NCBI GenBank assembly: GCA_045597645.1
Contig: JAZLKM010000049.1
Coordinates: 1 to 64,000, forward strand
DNA length: 64,000 nt
Source of the DNA: JAKSSE01 sp045597645
Lineage (GTDB): Bacteria > Bacillota > Clostridia > Lachnospirales > Lachnospiraceae
Direction of reading: 5' to 3'
Part shown: in pieces, positions 51,704-60,059 of the stretch
Layout: the number at the start of each line of letters is the position of its first letter
Numbering within the stretch: position 1 is the first letter of the stretch
Notes under the pieces: model-generated
What the model saw: only the letters and a program-made list of their open reading frames with translations
The model's database searches: none
What the model was told of the DNA's origin: nothing
Program-made: the position numbers and the translations under genes

Positions 51704-52522
51704 CTAAATATTAAGCCATGGAAAAGCAACAAATCGCAATCCGATTACTGCCGCAAGGTAAGCCACCATCGTAATATATGCTATGCCGTCTCTTGACGCA
51801 TACTTTAACGGCTTCATCTTGGTACGTCCCTCACCGCCGTTGTAGCAGCGTGCCTCCATAGCCAGCGCCAGATCATTAGCTCTTCTAAATGCGGATATGA
51901 ATAGTGGTACCAAAAGCGGTATCATGCTCTTCACTTTTTTGAATATATTTCCCGACTCAAAATCCGCACCTCTGGCCATCTGAGCCTTCATTATCTTGTC
52001 AGTTTCCTCCACAAGTATCGGAATAAATCTAAGCGCGATGCTCATCATCATTGCGATATCATGTACAGGCACTTTTATTTTTGACAGTGGTTTTAAGCCT
52101 GTCTCCAAACCATCTGTCAGATGATTAGGAGTAGTGGTCAGTGTCATAAGTGACGTACCCACGATTAGGTAAATCATCCTAACCAGCATCAAAGCTGCCG
52201 CCTTAAGTCCCTGGACTGTAATGGACAGCTTGCCCCAAGACCAGATAACATCTCCTGTAGTGAGGAATATGTTAAACACTCCAGCCACCACCATAAGTAC
52301 AATAATGCCTCTAAGTCCCTTAACCATGTACGAAAATGGCACCTTACTCATCACTATTATCGTGACAAGAAAAGCTGTAATCGCCACAAATCCCCAGGGA
52401 TTATTAAACACAAAAAGTGAAACTATATAGAACAGCGTTCCCATAAGCTTGGTACGCGGATCAAGCTTATGCAGAATCGAATCTGCCGGATAATATTGTC
52501 CAAGTGTAATTTCTCTAAACAT
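51704..52522 (-). CDS. ecfT: ECF transporter transmembrane coupling protein EcfT
   Basis: A 272-residue membrane protein with about five helices. The coupling motifs are AQMARGADFESG and LALAMEARCYNGGEGRT (both Ala-Arg-Gly-type helices that contact the ATPases). The start REITLGQYYPADSILHKLDPRTKL is typical. It links substrate-specific S components, encoded elsewhere, to EcfA1/EcfA2 for vitamin or metal uptake. It overlaps ecfA2 by 8 bases. Confidence 0.95.
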   Translation of the reverse strand: MFREITLGQYYPADSILHKLDPRTKLMGTLFYIVSLFVFNNPWGFVAITAFLVTIIVMSKVPFSYMVKGLRGIIVLMVVAGVFNIFLTTGDVIWSWGKLSITVQGLKAAALMLVRMIYLIVGTSLMTLTTTPNHLTDGLETGLKPLSKIKVPVHDIAMMMSIALRFIPILVEETDKIMKAQMARGADFESGNIFKKVKSMIPLLVPLFISAFRRANDLALAMEARCYNGGEGRTKMKPLKYASRDGIAYITMVAYLAAVIGLRFVAFPWLNI

Positions 52523-53369
52523 CTTTGCCTAAGGCCTTGAGTATAGCGGCCTTTGCCTCATCTATAGTTGTTACGTCGGTATCAATTTTAAGTCCCATTT
52601 TCGCCAGGTCTCTAACCACATAGGTCACCTGCGGGGCACCTAGTCCTATGTTCACGAGCTCATCTGCATGGGCATACACCTCTCTCGGGGTACCCTCGCA
52701 GAACACCTTGCCATGGTTCATTACAATAATATGATCTGTATATTCTGCCACATCATCCATGCTATGTGACACCAGGATGATGGTGTTCTTCATCTTCTTA
52801 TGAGTATCCTTAAGCATACCAAGGATCTCGTCTCGACCTGCCGGGTCCAGGCCTGCTGTAGGCTCATCAAGTATCAGTACCTCCGGTTTCATCGCCAGCA
52901 CTCCTGCAATTGCGACTCGCCTCTTTTGACCACCTGAAAGTTCAAATGGAGATGCCAGATACTGCTCCTCCTTGATTCCGACCAGTCGAAGTGCTTCATA
53001 GGCGCGAAGAATCGCATCCTTTTTGTCCAAGCCCTGATTCATAGGGCCAAAGCACACATCATCTATGACAGTAGTCTCAAACAGCTGGTGCTCTGGATAC
53101 TGGAAAACCATTCCCACTCTAGTCCGAAGTGCTTTCATATCGTAGCCCTTCTCGTAGATATCCTCACCATGAAAATATACATGTCCCTCGGTAGCCTTCA
53201 TAAGTCCATTCATGTGCTGAACCAACGTGGACTTACCTGAACCTGTATGTCCTACAATACCTACAAAGCTACCCTCCTCAATCTTAAGCGATACATCATC
53301 AAGGGCCACCTTCTCATAGGCTGTTCCGGTACTGTATTTATATGTAATATGATCAAATATCAACGGCAT
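52515..53369 (-). CDS. ecfA2: ECF transporter ATPase EcfA2
   Basis: A 284-residue ATPase: Walker A GHTGSGKST, signature ELSGGQKRRVAIAG, Walker B VLILDEPTAGLDP, and the VFQYPEHQLFETTV block typical of EcfA2. It overlaps ecfA1 and ecfT, so the three are co-translated. Confidence 0.95.
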   Translation of the reverse strand: MPLIFDHITYKYSTGTAYEKVALDDVSLKIEEGSFVGIVGHTGSGKSTLVQHMNGLMKATEGHVYFHGEDIYEKGYDMKALRTRVGMVFQYPEHQLFETTVIDDVCFGPMNQGLDKKDAILRAYEALRLVGIKEEQYLASPFELSGGQKRRVAIAGVLAMKPEVLILDEPTAGLDPAGRDEILGMLKDTHKKMKNTIILVSHSMDDVAEYTDHIIVMNHGKVFCEGTPREVYAHADELVNIGLGAPQVTYVVRDLAKMGLKIDTDVTTIDEAKAAILKALGKDV

Positions 53370-54216
53370 ATTTTATTATCTCTTGCTCCAATTCTTCCTT
53401 GGTCAAAATGCCCTTCTTAATAGGCAGCCCAGCCTCTCTTAGTTCTAACGCAAGCTCTGTAACCTGTGGCAGGCACAGTCTGTATTCTTTAAGTTCCGGT
53501 GCTCTGGAGAATATCTCTCTGGGAGTTCCGTCCATAACTACCTCGCCCTTGTTCATGACGAATACATAGTCAGCATCCACTACTTCTTCCATGTAATGCG
53601 TGATTAGAAGTATGGTGACACCCCTCTCCTTGTTGAGGGTATGCAAAGCCTTAAGCACTTCCTTTCGTCCTACCGGGTCGAGCATAGCTGTAGCCTCATC
53701 TGCAATGATGCATTTCGGCTCCATCGCCATTACACCGGCTATTGCCACCCTCTGCTTTTGTCCTCCCGAAAGCTTATTAGGCGAATGCTCTCTGTATGCC
53801 AACATACCTACTGCCTCCAGGCTCTCTTCCACCCTGCGCCAGATATCCTCAGTGGGGACTCCCATATTTTCAGGGCCAAACGCCACATCCTCCTCAACCA
53901 CACTTGCGATAATCTGATTATCAGGATTCTGGAAAACCATTCCCGCTGATTTTCTAATGTCCCAGATGTTTTTTTCATCCAGAGCATCCTTACCGGCCAC
54001 AAAAAGAGTGCCCTCCTCAGGCGTAAGCAGCGCATTTATATTTTTCGCCAGCGTGGACTTGCCAGAGCCGTTATGTCCCAGAATAGCTATAAACTGGCCC
54101 TCCTCCACATCAAGGCTAACGTGATTAAGGGCCGTGTCGATAGACTCGACATTGCCCTCCTCATCACGTCTTATATATTCAAATAATATATTTTTTGCAT
54201 CAATTATCTTTGACAC
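53353..54216 (-). CDS. ecfA1: ECF transporter ATPase EcfA1
   Basis: A 287-residue ATPase: Walker A GHNGSGKST, VFQNPDNQIIASVV block, signature KLSGGQKQRVAIAG, Walker B CIIADEATAMLDP, in which the usual DEPT/DEA contains Ala, normal for EcfA1. It forms the ATPase pair with EcfA2. Confidence 0.95.
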   Translation of the reverse strand: MSKIIDAKNILFEYIRRDEEGNVESIDTALNHVSLDVEEGQFIAILGHNGSGKSTLAKNINALLTPEEGTLFVAGKDALDEKNIWDIRKSAGMVFQNPDNQIIASVVEEDVAFGPENMGVPTEDIWRRVEESLEAVGMLAYREHSPNKLSGGQKQRVAIAGVMAMEPKCIIADEATAMLDPVGRKEVLKALHTLNKERGVTILLITHYMEEVVDADYVFVMNKGEVVMDGTPREIFSRAPELKEYRLCLPQVTELALELREAGLPIKKGILTKEELEQEIIKYAVDI

Positions 54217-54218
54217 GG

Positions 54219-55385
54219 TTATTTCTTTCTAAGATTTGCAACAAATCTCTCGAGCCTGTCTAACGCCTCTCTGAGATTATCCATTGAATACGCATAGGAA
54301 ATTCTGAGGTATCCTTCGCCACAATCGCCAAACGCTGTGCCAGGTACTACCGCCACTTTTTCCTCCTTGAGGAATCTGGTAGCAAATTCATCCGAGGTCA
54401 TTCCGAATTCCTTAATGCACGGGAACATATAAAAGGCACCCTCCGGCTCGAAGCACTGCAGACCCATCTTCTGGAATCTGTGCATCAGATACCTGCGTCT
54501 TTCATTATATTCACTGCGCATATTGGCTACATCTTCATCGCAAGAACGAAGAGCTTCCACCGCTGCGTACTGGCTTGTAGTAGGTGCACACATAATTGCA
54601 AACTGGTGAATCTTCAGCATCTGCTTAATTATGAGCTCCGGACCGCAAGCGTAGCCAAGTCTCCAGCCCGTCATAGCATGAGACTTAGAAAATCCATTGA
54701 TTACAATGGTCCTTTCCTTCATTCCCGGCATGCTCGCAATCGAAACATGATTGCTGCCGTAGGTCAGCTCTGAATATATCTCATCACTTATGACATAGAG
54801 ATCATTTTCCTCGATGACTTTTGCTATTGCTCGAAGGTCATCTTCTTTCATAACTGCTCCGGTCGGATTATTCGGGAACGGCAATACCAGTATCTTGCTC
54901 TTTGGAGTGATAGCATCCTCCAACTCCTTGGCAGTTAATCTGAACTGATTTTCCTCTTTGAGGTTGATAAACACAGGCTTGCCATATGCCAGCATTGTAC
55001 ATGGCAGATACGATACATATGCAGGCTGAGGCAATAGCACCTCATCCCCCGGGTCTATCATGGCACGCATAGCCGCATCTATCGCCTCGCTGCCACCAAC
55101 TGTCACAAATATCTCATTTGCATAGTCGTATTTCAACCCATAATGCCTGTCAAGGAACGCTGCTATTTCTACTTTAAGCTCCTTAAGTCCTGCGTTACTG
55201 GTATAGAAGGTACGTCCCTTTTCCAGAGAATATATACCCTCCTCACGCACTCTCCACGGAGTGTCAAAATCAGGCTCACCTACACCCAGAGATATGGCAT
55301 CCTTCATCTCAGCAACTATGTCGAAGAATTTTCTAATGCCTGATGGTGCAATGTCCTGTACTATCTGCGATAAAGGATTTCTCAT
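54219..55385 (-). CDS. Class I/II aminotransferase (aspartate/aromatic type)
   Basis: A 388-residue fold-type I PLP enzyme. The cofactor lysine is K234 in NGFSKSHAMTGWRLGY; FPNNPTGAVM and VISDEIYSELTYG are the cofactor-binding strands, and FGDCGEGYLRISY carries the substrate arginine region. The subgroup is similar to PatA/AspC-like Gram-positive enzymes; the amino acid used is not clear. It overlaps the Lrp-type gene by 4 bases, suggesting that regulator controls it. Confidence 0.92.
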   Translation of the reverse strand: MRNPLSQIVQDIAPSGIRKFFDIVAEMKDAISLGVGEPDFDTPWRVREEGIYSLEKGRTFYTSNAGLKELKVEIAAFLDRHYGLKYDYANEIFVTVGGSEAIDAAMRAMIDPGDEVLLPQPAYVSYLPCTMLAYGKPVFINLKEENQFRLTAKELEDAITPKSKILVLPFPNNPTGAVMKEDDLRAIAKVIEENDLYVISDEIYSELTYGSNHVSIASMPGMKERTIVINGFSKSHAMTGWRLGYACGPELIIKQMLKIHQFAIMCAPTTSQYAAVEALRSCDEDVANMRSEYNERRRYLMHRFQKMGLQCFEPEGAFYMFPCIKEFGMTSDEFATRFLKEEKVAVVPGTAFGDCGEGYLRISYAYSMDNLREALDRLERFVANLRKK

Positions 55386-55885
55386 GGTGTCATCAATATC
55401 CTTTCGTCACGTTTCTTCTGCTCCATAATTGAGCCATGATCCTTGTATTTTTTAAGGATAAAATTGGTCTTGGTATTAAGCACTCCTTCGATGGTAGACA
55501 GCTTGTCTGTAACGAAAGATGATACCTCACGCAGGGTACGTCCCTCGAGGATAACCATAAGGTCAAATCCTCCGGAAATAAGATACACACTAGTCACCTC
55601 ATCGTAGTTGTAAACACGCTCTGCAATCTTATCAAAACCATTGTCTCTCTGCGGAGTAACGCTAACTTCTATCATAGCAGTTACCATCTCATATCCTGCG
55701 TTTTCCCAGTTGATAAGGGTTGGATATCCACAAATGATATTTTCCTGCTCCATGGCGAAGATTTCACCCAAAAGCTCCTCTTTTTTCATATCGAGCATGA
55801 TGGCCAGCTCATCCAAATCAATGCGACTATTACCCTCAAGATAGTGTAATATACGCTCTCTTTTCGCCTGTTCTCTCATTGTCAC
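55382..55885 (-). CDS. Lrp/AsnC family regulator
   Basis: A 167-residue protein. An N-terminal winged helix (RERILHYLEGNSRIDLDELAIMLDMKKEEL) is followed by an AsnC ligand-binding domain (MVTAMIEVSVTPQ ... VTSVYLISGGFDLMVILEGRTLREVSSFV). It likely senses an amino acid and controls the aminotransferase directly downstream. The C-terminal ~18 residues extend beyond the usual domain. Confidence 0.9.
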   Translation of the reverse strand: MTMREQAKRERILHYLEGNSRIDLDELAIMLDMKKEELLGEIFAMEQENIICGYPTLINWENAGYEMVTAMIEVSVTPQRDNGFDKIAERVYNYDEVTSVYLISGGFDLMVILEGRTLREVSSFVTDKLSTIEGVLNTKTNFILKKYKDHGSIMEQKKRDERILMTP

Positions 55886-55893
55886 TCCTTTTA

Positions 55894-56883
55894 CTAGACT
55901 ACTTTATATAATTCGTCAGTGGGGGGCTGTGTCAGAAAACGTCTCTCGTCATCTCTAACCACCACTCGGTCAGCCCCATCTGTAAATTTTCCAATAATCG
56001 TCGCCTTTATCCCCTGACTCATCAAAGCTTCCACCAGCTTACTTCCATTGTCAGCTGCCATCAGCATAGAGCCGCTTGATATCAGATAGTAGGGATTAAC
56101 GTCAAAATGCTCGCATATCTCCACAGTCTCCTGCCGGATAGGTATAGCTTTAAGATCTGCCTCAAGGCCACATCCTGAGGCCTCAGCCATCTCCCAGAGC
56201 GCCCCGAAAATACCGCCCTCTGTAACATCGTGCATTGCGGCAACTCCATTGGCTACTGCAATCCTGCTCTCCGGCAGCACTGACATCTCCTGATCAAAGG
56301 CTTTAGCCCTGTCAACCAGCTGCGCCGGAAAACGTTCAAGAAGCTCGTTTTCCTTTTCCTTTGCTATAATCTGCGTGCCCTCAAGAGCTATATCCTTGGT
56401 CACTATTATATCCATTCCAGGTCTGGCTCCTGCAGTAGATACCATATGTCCTGCTTGAACCTTACCCACTCCAGTCACCGATACTATCGGGGTGTTAACT
56501 GCGGCCGTAATCTCTGTGTGTCCGCCGATTATCTGCATATTATGCTGCGCACATGCCTGCTCCGCCGCCTCCATTATTGTAGCTAACGCTATCTCTCTCG
56601 TCCTTGGCGGGAGCAAGATGGTCAGCATCACGCCGATAGGCTCAGCTCCTGCAGATGCAAGGTCGTTGACCGTCACATTTATTGCCAGGCTTCCTATGTC
56701 CTTAGCTGTGCCTGTAATAGGGTCCGTGGTCATCACGTACTGCCACCCCTCCGGAAGCTCAAGTGCGGTGCAATCCTCACCTACGCCCCCCGAAAGTACG
56801 ACCTCATCTCGCCTCGATGCTATTTTCTTAAAAACAGAGCGTTTAAGTACTCGCTCTGGTACTTTTCCAATCTCTAATGCCAT
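55894..56883 (-). CDS. AIR synthase-related (HypE/PurM-like) protein
   Basis: A 329-residue ATP-binding protein of the PurM/HypE/ThiL/SelD fold. The N-terminal domain has VGEDCTALELP and the metal/ATP loop TTDPITGTAKDIGSLAINVTVNDLASAGAEPIGV; the second has IIGGHTEITAAV, VTGVGKV and the HDVTEGGIFGALWEMAEASGCG helix. Hydrogenase partners of HypE are not nearby, so it is one of the uncharacterised members; the substrate is unknown. It follows the VanW gene by 3 bases. Confidence 0.85.
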   Translation of the reverse strand: MALEIGKVPERVLKRSVFKKIASRRDEVVLSGGVGEDCTALELPEGWQYVMTTDPITGTAKDIGSLAINVTVNDLASAGAEPIGVMLTILLPPRTREIALATIMEAAEQACAQHNMQIIGGHTEITAAVNTPIVSVTGVGKVQAGHMVSTAGARPGMDIIVTKDIALEGTQIIAKEKENELLERFPAQLVDRAKAFDQEMSVLPESRIAVANGVAAMHDVTEGGIFGALWEMAEASGCGLEADLKAIPIRQETVEICEHFDVNPYYLISSGSMLMAADNGSKLVEALMSQGIKATIIGKFTDGADRVVVRDDERRFLTQPPTDELYKVV

Positions 56884-56886
56884 GCT

Positions 56887-58401
56887 CTACTGTCCTGCAG
56901 CTGCCGCTGCCGCCGCTGCTGCTGCCTCGCGCTCAGCATTCACCTGCTCTATTGACTTAAGCCCCAGTATAACCATAACGTTATTCTCGTCACCAGTTGC
57001 CGCCGCTGCATTCAGCGATGCCAGCATACCTTCGTCTGCTCCTGCTGTACCTACCGTAACATTTACCGGGCTCATATTGTATTTACTATTGTTCTGTATC
57101 TTGCGTTCGGTCTCAACACCGTTTTCGTATGTGATTTTCCACAGTCTTGCAATGACACCCTTATGTCCTACATTCGACCTCTTGTATGTACCAAGTGGCT
57201 GTGTATCATCAAAGATGAATGTCGAGGTCTGAGGTACCTCCTCCATTATCTCGTTCTCATATGCAACTGAATGGCTGGCCGATCTGGTCTCATGCCCATA
57301 CACGTTGAAGTACGCATGCTTGTCAACGCAATAGCCCTCTATGTAGATAGGATAATCAGTGCTGTTTTTGAACTGGAAATCCTTATAGTCCCCGGCTATT
57401 GCTGCATCAAAGCTGGGCTGCACGTAATCTACTACCATTGAATGAGCAGACCTTGTTACTATCTCCAGCTCCGCCATCAGCACTGCATTGTAGAGTGTTG
57501 AACTAACCTGGCAAATACCTCCGCCGTAGGCCTGTACAGTAGCCCCGTTCTCGTATGCTCCCGCCAGTTCATAGCCCCCGGATGCATCAAGCGGGCTTAC
57601 GCACTGGAGAACTGAAAGTGTCTCTCCTGGATACAGCACCTTACCATTCACTCGACTGATTCCATTTTCAACATTGTGACTTCTAGCTGCCCCGGATGTT
57701 GTAAAGCTTGTCGTGTATGAGCCCAGCAAATCTGTAACCATCTCAAGGTCTTCCTTGCTGCCTCTCGGCTGTGTGACTTTGGTTGTGAGCAGCACCCTGC
57801 CATCCTTGCCATCCCAGTCGCTTACATACGACACTATATCGTTAACAGAAACAGGTATATCGAGCCCTATCCCCGGCTGTCCCTCGGTCATGACAAACTG
57901 ATTGTTCACTCTGGTGAGTCCGTAGTCCTTAGCCTCCTGAACCAGCTCGCTCTCTCTGGCTTCAAGCAGTGACCTTACTGTCTGCGAATCTGTCTTAAAG
58001 CTCAAATCATAATTCTTGGTAACGCCACGCTCCAAATCCTTGGCAGCCTTATATCTCTCAAGCGGTCCACCCGCCTTGCCATATTCGAAAGCTCTCTCCA
58101 AAACGCTCTTGGTCTCAATAGTAACACCAAGCTCCTCACCAGTCACGTCAATCGCAAGACCATTGCCCGTATCTAATGTAATAACTGCCTCGCGATAACC
58201 TCCTATAGCCTGACCGATAGCCTCCTGAGCCTGCTGAAGTGTCATTCCTGACACATCTATTCCCTCAATGATAATTCCCTGGCTCATAACGTCTGCACTA
58301 TCGCCAGCCGCCTTTATCACATTCCCTGTGATAAAGCCTCCAGCCGCTATAATCGCCACCGCAATCACCGGTAAAATTATCCTAAAAAATATCTTCTTCA
58401 T
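56887..58401 (-). CDS. VanW family membrane-anchored protein
   Basis: About 504 residues. An N-terminal basic stretch and membrane helix (about 5-28), then two putative peptidoglycan-binding segments (IIIEGIDVSGMTLQQAQEAI and PGIGLDIPVSVNDIVSYV) and a VanW domain with PGETLSVLQCVSPLDASGGYELAGAYENG and AYGGGICQVSSTLYNAVLMAEL. The end is an alanine run of ten residues then Gly-Gln. VanW proteins occur with cell-wall or vancomycin-resistance genes, but their biochemistry is unsettled. The ATG at 58401 follows AGGAA; an ATG 24 bases earlier is possible. It heads the operon down to ecfT. Confidence 0.85.
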   Translation of the reverse strand: MKKIFFRIILPVIAVAIIAAGGFITGNVIKAAGDSADVMSQGIIIEGIDVSGMTLQQAQEAIGQAIGGYREAVITLDTGNGLAIDVTGEELGVTIETKSVLERAFEYGKAGGPLERYKAAKDLERGVTKNYDLSFKTDSQTVRSLLEARESELVQEAKDYGLTRVNNQFVMTEGQPGIGLDIPVSVNDIVSYVSDWDGKDGRVLLTTKVTQPRGSKEDLEMVTDLLGSYTTSFTTSGAARSHNVENGISRVNGKVLYPGETLSVLQCVSPLDASGGYELAGAYENGATVQAYGGGICQVSSTLYNAVLMAELEIVTRSAHSMVVDYVQPSFDAAIAGDYKDFQFKNSTDYPIYIEGYCVDKHAYFNVYGHETRSASHSVAYENEIMEEVPQTSTFIFDDTQPLGTYKRSNVGHKGVIARLWKITYENGVETERKIQNNSKYNMSPVNVTVGTAGADEGMLASLNAAAATGDENNVMVILGLKSIEQVNAEREAAAAAAAAAAGQ

Positions 58402-58446
58402 GCTCAGATTCCTATTCTCGCACATTAACAGCTATTATGAGTCAAA

Positions 58447-58475
58447 AGTATAGCATAGAAACACATATAATTAAA
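58447..58475 (-). promoter_or_regulatory. Candidate promoter of the VanW-to-ecfT operon
   Basis: Minus-strand extended -10 TGC-TATACT (58455-58447) with a weak TTTAAT -35 17 bases upstream of the hexamer. Confidence 0.35.
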
Positions 58476-58497
58476 GAAACGTTATTGACAAACCTTG

Positions 58498-58526
58498 TTG
58501 ACTTTGAAAAACATGGTATGTATATT
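58498..58526 (+). promoter_or_regulatory. Candidate promoter of the plus-strand membrane protein gene
   Basis: TTGACT (58498-58503), 17-base spacer, TATATT (58521-58526). It predicts a leader of about 110 bases containing the long hairpin at 58583-58625. Confidence 0.6.
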
Positions 58527-58582
58527 TTTAACAACACGCTCCTTTCGAAAGACATCACCGTAAGGCTTCAACTGCGCATGCA

Positions 58583-58625
58583 GTGTGGAGCTTGCGAAAT
58601 AATTCTTCTCGCAGGAGCTCCACAC
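58583..58625 (+). promoter_or_regulatory. Long hairpin before a ribosome site
   Basis: GTGTGGAGCT (58583-58592) pairs perfectly with AGCTCCACAC (58616-58625); inside, TGCGA pairs with TCGCA after a two-base bulge. AGGAG follows 6 bases later. It has no U-run and is therefore not a plain terminator. It may be a stabiliser, a binding site or a switch. Confidence 0.6.
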
Positions 58626-58641
58626 AAGTAAAGGAGACCCC

Positions 58642-59247
58642 ATGGCTTTTCCATTTACAGCCTTATTTATAATCATAATCCTCGCCCTCTTCTTCCGCTA
58701 TCGCTATATCAAGAAGAAGACCCAGGAGCGCGACGATAACTTCTGGGAAAAAGAACGTCTGGCCAACGCATCTGTCGGCAAGGACCCCTCCACCTTCCCA
58801 TACGCCGCTGTATCTCCAGACAAATTTCCCTTACCAATTCTCGAGTCTCTAGGCGTAGATGACATCAGCAATCGTCTGAATACCATCTCATCCCAGAAAC
58901 TCATGAAGGTATGGCACATGAGCAACACAGACGTCAAACTCGCTTACGGTGTCACTAATTTCGATTACGTCTCAGAATGCGGCGACAACTTCAGCGAATA
59001 TATGGCACTAATCCTCGAATGTGCCACCGCCCTATACGAATCCAATCACATCTCCGAGGCCACCGCACTTCTCGAGCATGGCCTAGCCTTAGGCACTGAC
59101 CTTAGCCGCAGCTACACACTTTTGGCCGACATCTACGCTTCCGCCAACCAGACTGCCAAGCTAAACATGCTCCTCGACCTCTCATCCAAGGCTCCAGAGC
59201 TGTGGCAGCCCAAAATCAAATCCTACGTCGAGTCTAAACTCGCCTAA
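58642..59247 (+). CDS. Membrane-anchored protein with TPR-like region, unknown function
   Basis: A 201-residue protein. A hydrophobic N-terminus (FPFTALFIIIILALFF) is followed by a basic stop (RYRYIKKKTQERD), so the rest is likely cytoplasmic. Residues 120-195 look like helical repeats: YMALILECATALYESNHISEATALLEHGLALG, SYTLLADIYASANQTAKLNMLLDLSSKAPEL, of tetratricopeptide kind. I do not recognise the family. AGGAG precedes the ATG; a strong promoter, leader hairpin and terminator make it a complete single-gene unit. Confidence 0.7.
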   Translation: MAFPFTALFIIIILALFFRYRYIKKKTQERDDNFWEKERLANASVGKDPSTFPYAAVSPDKFPLPILESLGVDDISNRLNTISSQKLMKVWHMSNTDVKLAYGVTNFDYVSECGDNFSEYMALILECATALYESNHISEATALLEHGLALGTDLSRSYTLLADIYASANQTAKLNMLLDLSSKAPELWQPKIKSYVESKLA

Positions 59248-59253
59248 CTCCTA

Positions 59254-59276
59254 ACTCCCCATGCGGGAGTTTTTTT
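59254..59276 (+). terminator. Intrinsic terminator after the TPR-like gene
   Basis: ACTCCC pairs with GGGAGT over a 5-base loop, followed by seven T. It lies directly past the stop. Confidence 0.85.
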
Positions 59277-60010
59277 GTGCCTGCATCCTGCCTTCCACCA
59301 AGTTGGGGTGGGGCGCAAACCTCACTTTCGGTTGCTGCCGCTCCACACCAAGTCATCATGCCGCCCCGCACCCCGACATACATACATCTATATTCCTCGG
59401 CCATTGTCAGGTACACACGCCCTTCATCCACGGCGAGACACCTTCGGGATTTGCGGGCGATTCGTTTCGCGATGTTTTATTGCGCGCCCTCCTCCGAAAC
59501 TCGATGTGGTCTTCTAGAATTCATCCACTTTTGTTGGGGCTCATTTTACTTTTAAGGCGGCCACATAGGTCAGTGTGCGTCTGCTTGCCGCTCTAAAGTG
59601 GGCCGAAGTGCCGCTTATGTAGTCGGAGGGAGGACGGACCGACAAATCGCCACGGATGGCGATTTGAGTGAGTACGCGACAGGACGTCGCGACGAACGAC
59701 GGTCCGTCCCCCTACGAATCAATTAGCGGCACTAGGCTAAACGATTTGATGCGGCAAGAGACGCATCCTGACCGTAGCGGCCGGCGTAAAACTACAAGCC
59801 CCCAAAAGCTGGATGAATTAAGAAGCCACATCTCAGACAACTGGAGACCGGGCGCGCAGCATGGCGAAATAAGAATCACCACGCGAATCACCGAATTCAG
59901 GCTCTGAGTGCCATGGAGGAAGGGGCAGGCAGCTACGCACGGACCAGGCGAACGGCCACAGGAGTGCGTAAGGCGGGTGCAGGCCCTAAAAAAACAAGGG
60001 AGGGCGGGCA
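59277..60010. ncRNA. Candidate large structured non-coding RNA
   Basis: A 730-base GC-rich stretch with no convincing gene between two terminators. Nested stems: GGTCAG/CTGACC (59568-59573 with 59768-59773), TGCGTCT/AGACGCA and CTTGCCGC/GCGGCAAG (59576-59591 with 59751-59765), GTGCCGCT/AGCGGCAC (59608 with 59725), GGACGGACCG/CGGTCCGTCC (59632 with 59700), enclosing two hairpins (AAATCGCCA/TGGCGATTT at 59644-59665, CGCGAC/GTCGCG at 59675-59691). Other pairings: CTCAGA/TCTGAG (59832, 59903) and TACGCAC/GTGCGTA (59934, 59964). Strand is uncertain: G-U evidence points both ways. Size and layout recall the large ornate RNAs of Firmicutes. Confidence 0.45.
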
Positions 60011-60016
60011 TAAAAA

Positions 60017-60047
60017 AAGCGGGGCCTGAGGGTGTCAGGTCCCGCTT
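60017..60047 (-). terminator. Intrinsic terminator after the LCP gene
   Basis: On the minus strand AAGCGGG-A-CCTGA pairs with TCAGG-C-CCCGCTT (one mismatch), 5-base loop, then seven T. It starts about 13 bases past the stop. Confidence 0.9.
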
Positions 60048-60059
60048 GGGTGGTTGGAT

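Noticed and set aside
56887..56940. Alanine run at the VanW protein end as a repeat expansion
   Set aside because: Codons vary, so it is a low-complexity tail and not a clear expanding repeat.
58437..58631. 64-codon frame in the divergent leader
   Set aside because: It spans the promoter and the long hairpin of the next gene; no ribosome site.
59261..59596. Open frames of 80-111 codons after the TPR-like gene
   Set aside because: They start inside a terminator, overlap each other in three frames and lack ribosome sites; composition follows the GC-rich structured region.
59668..59907. 79-codon open frame inside the structured region
   Set aside because: It starts with a weak codon within a hairpin zone, has no ribosome site and crosses the paired stems.
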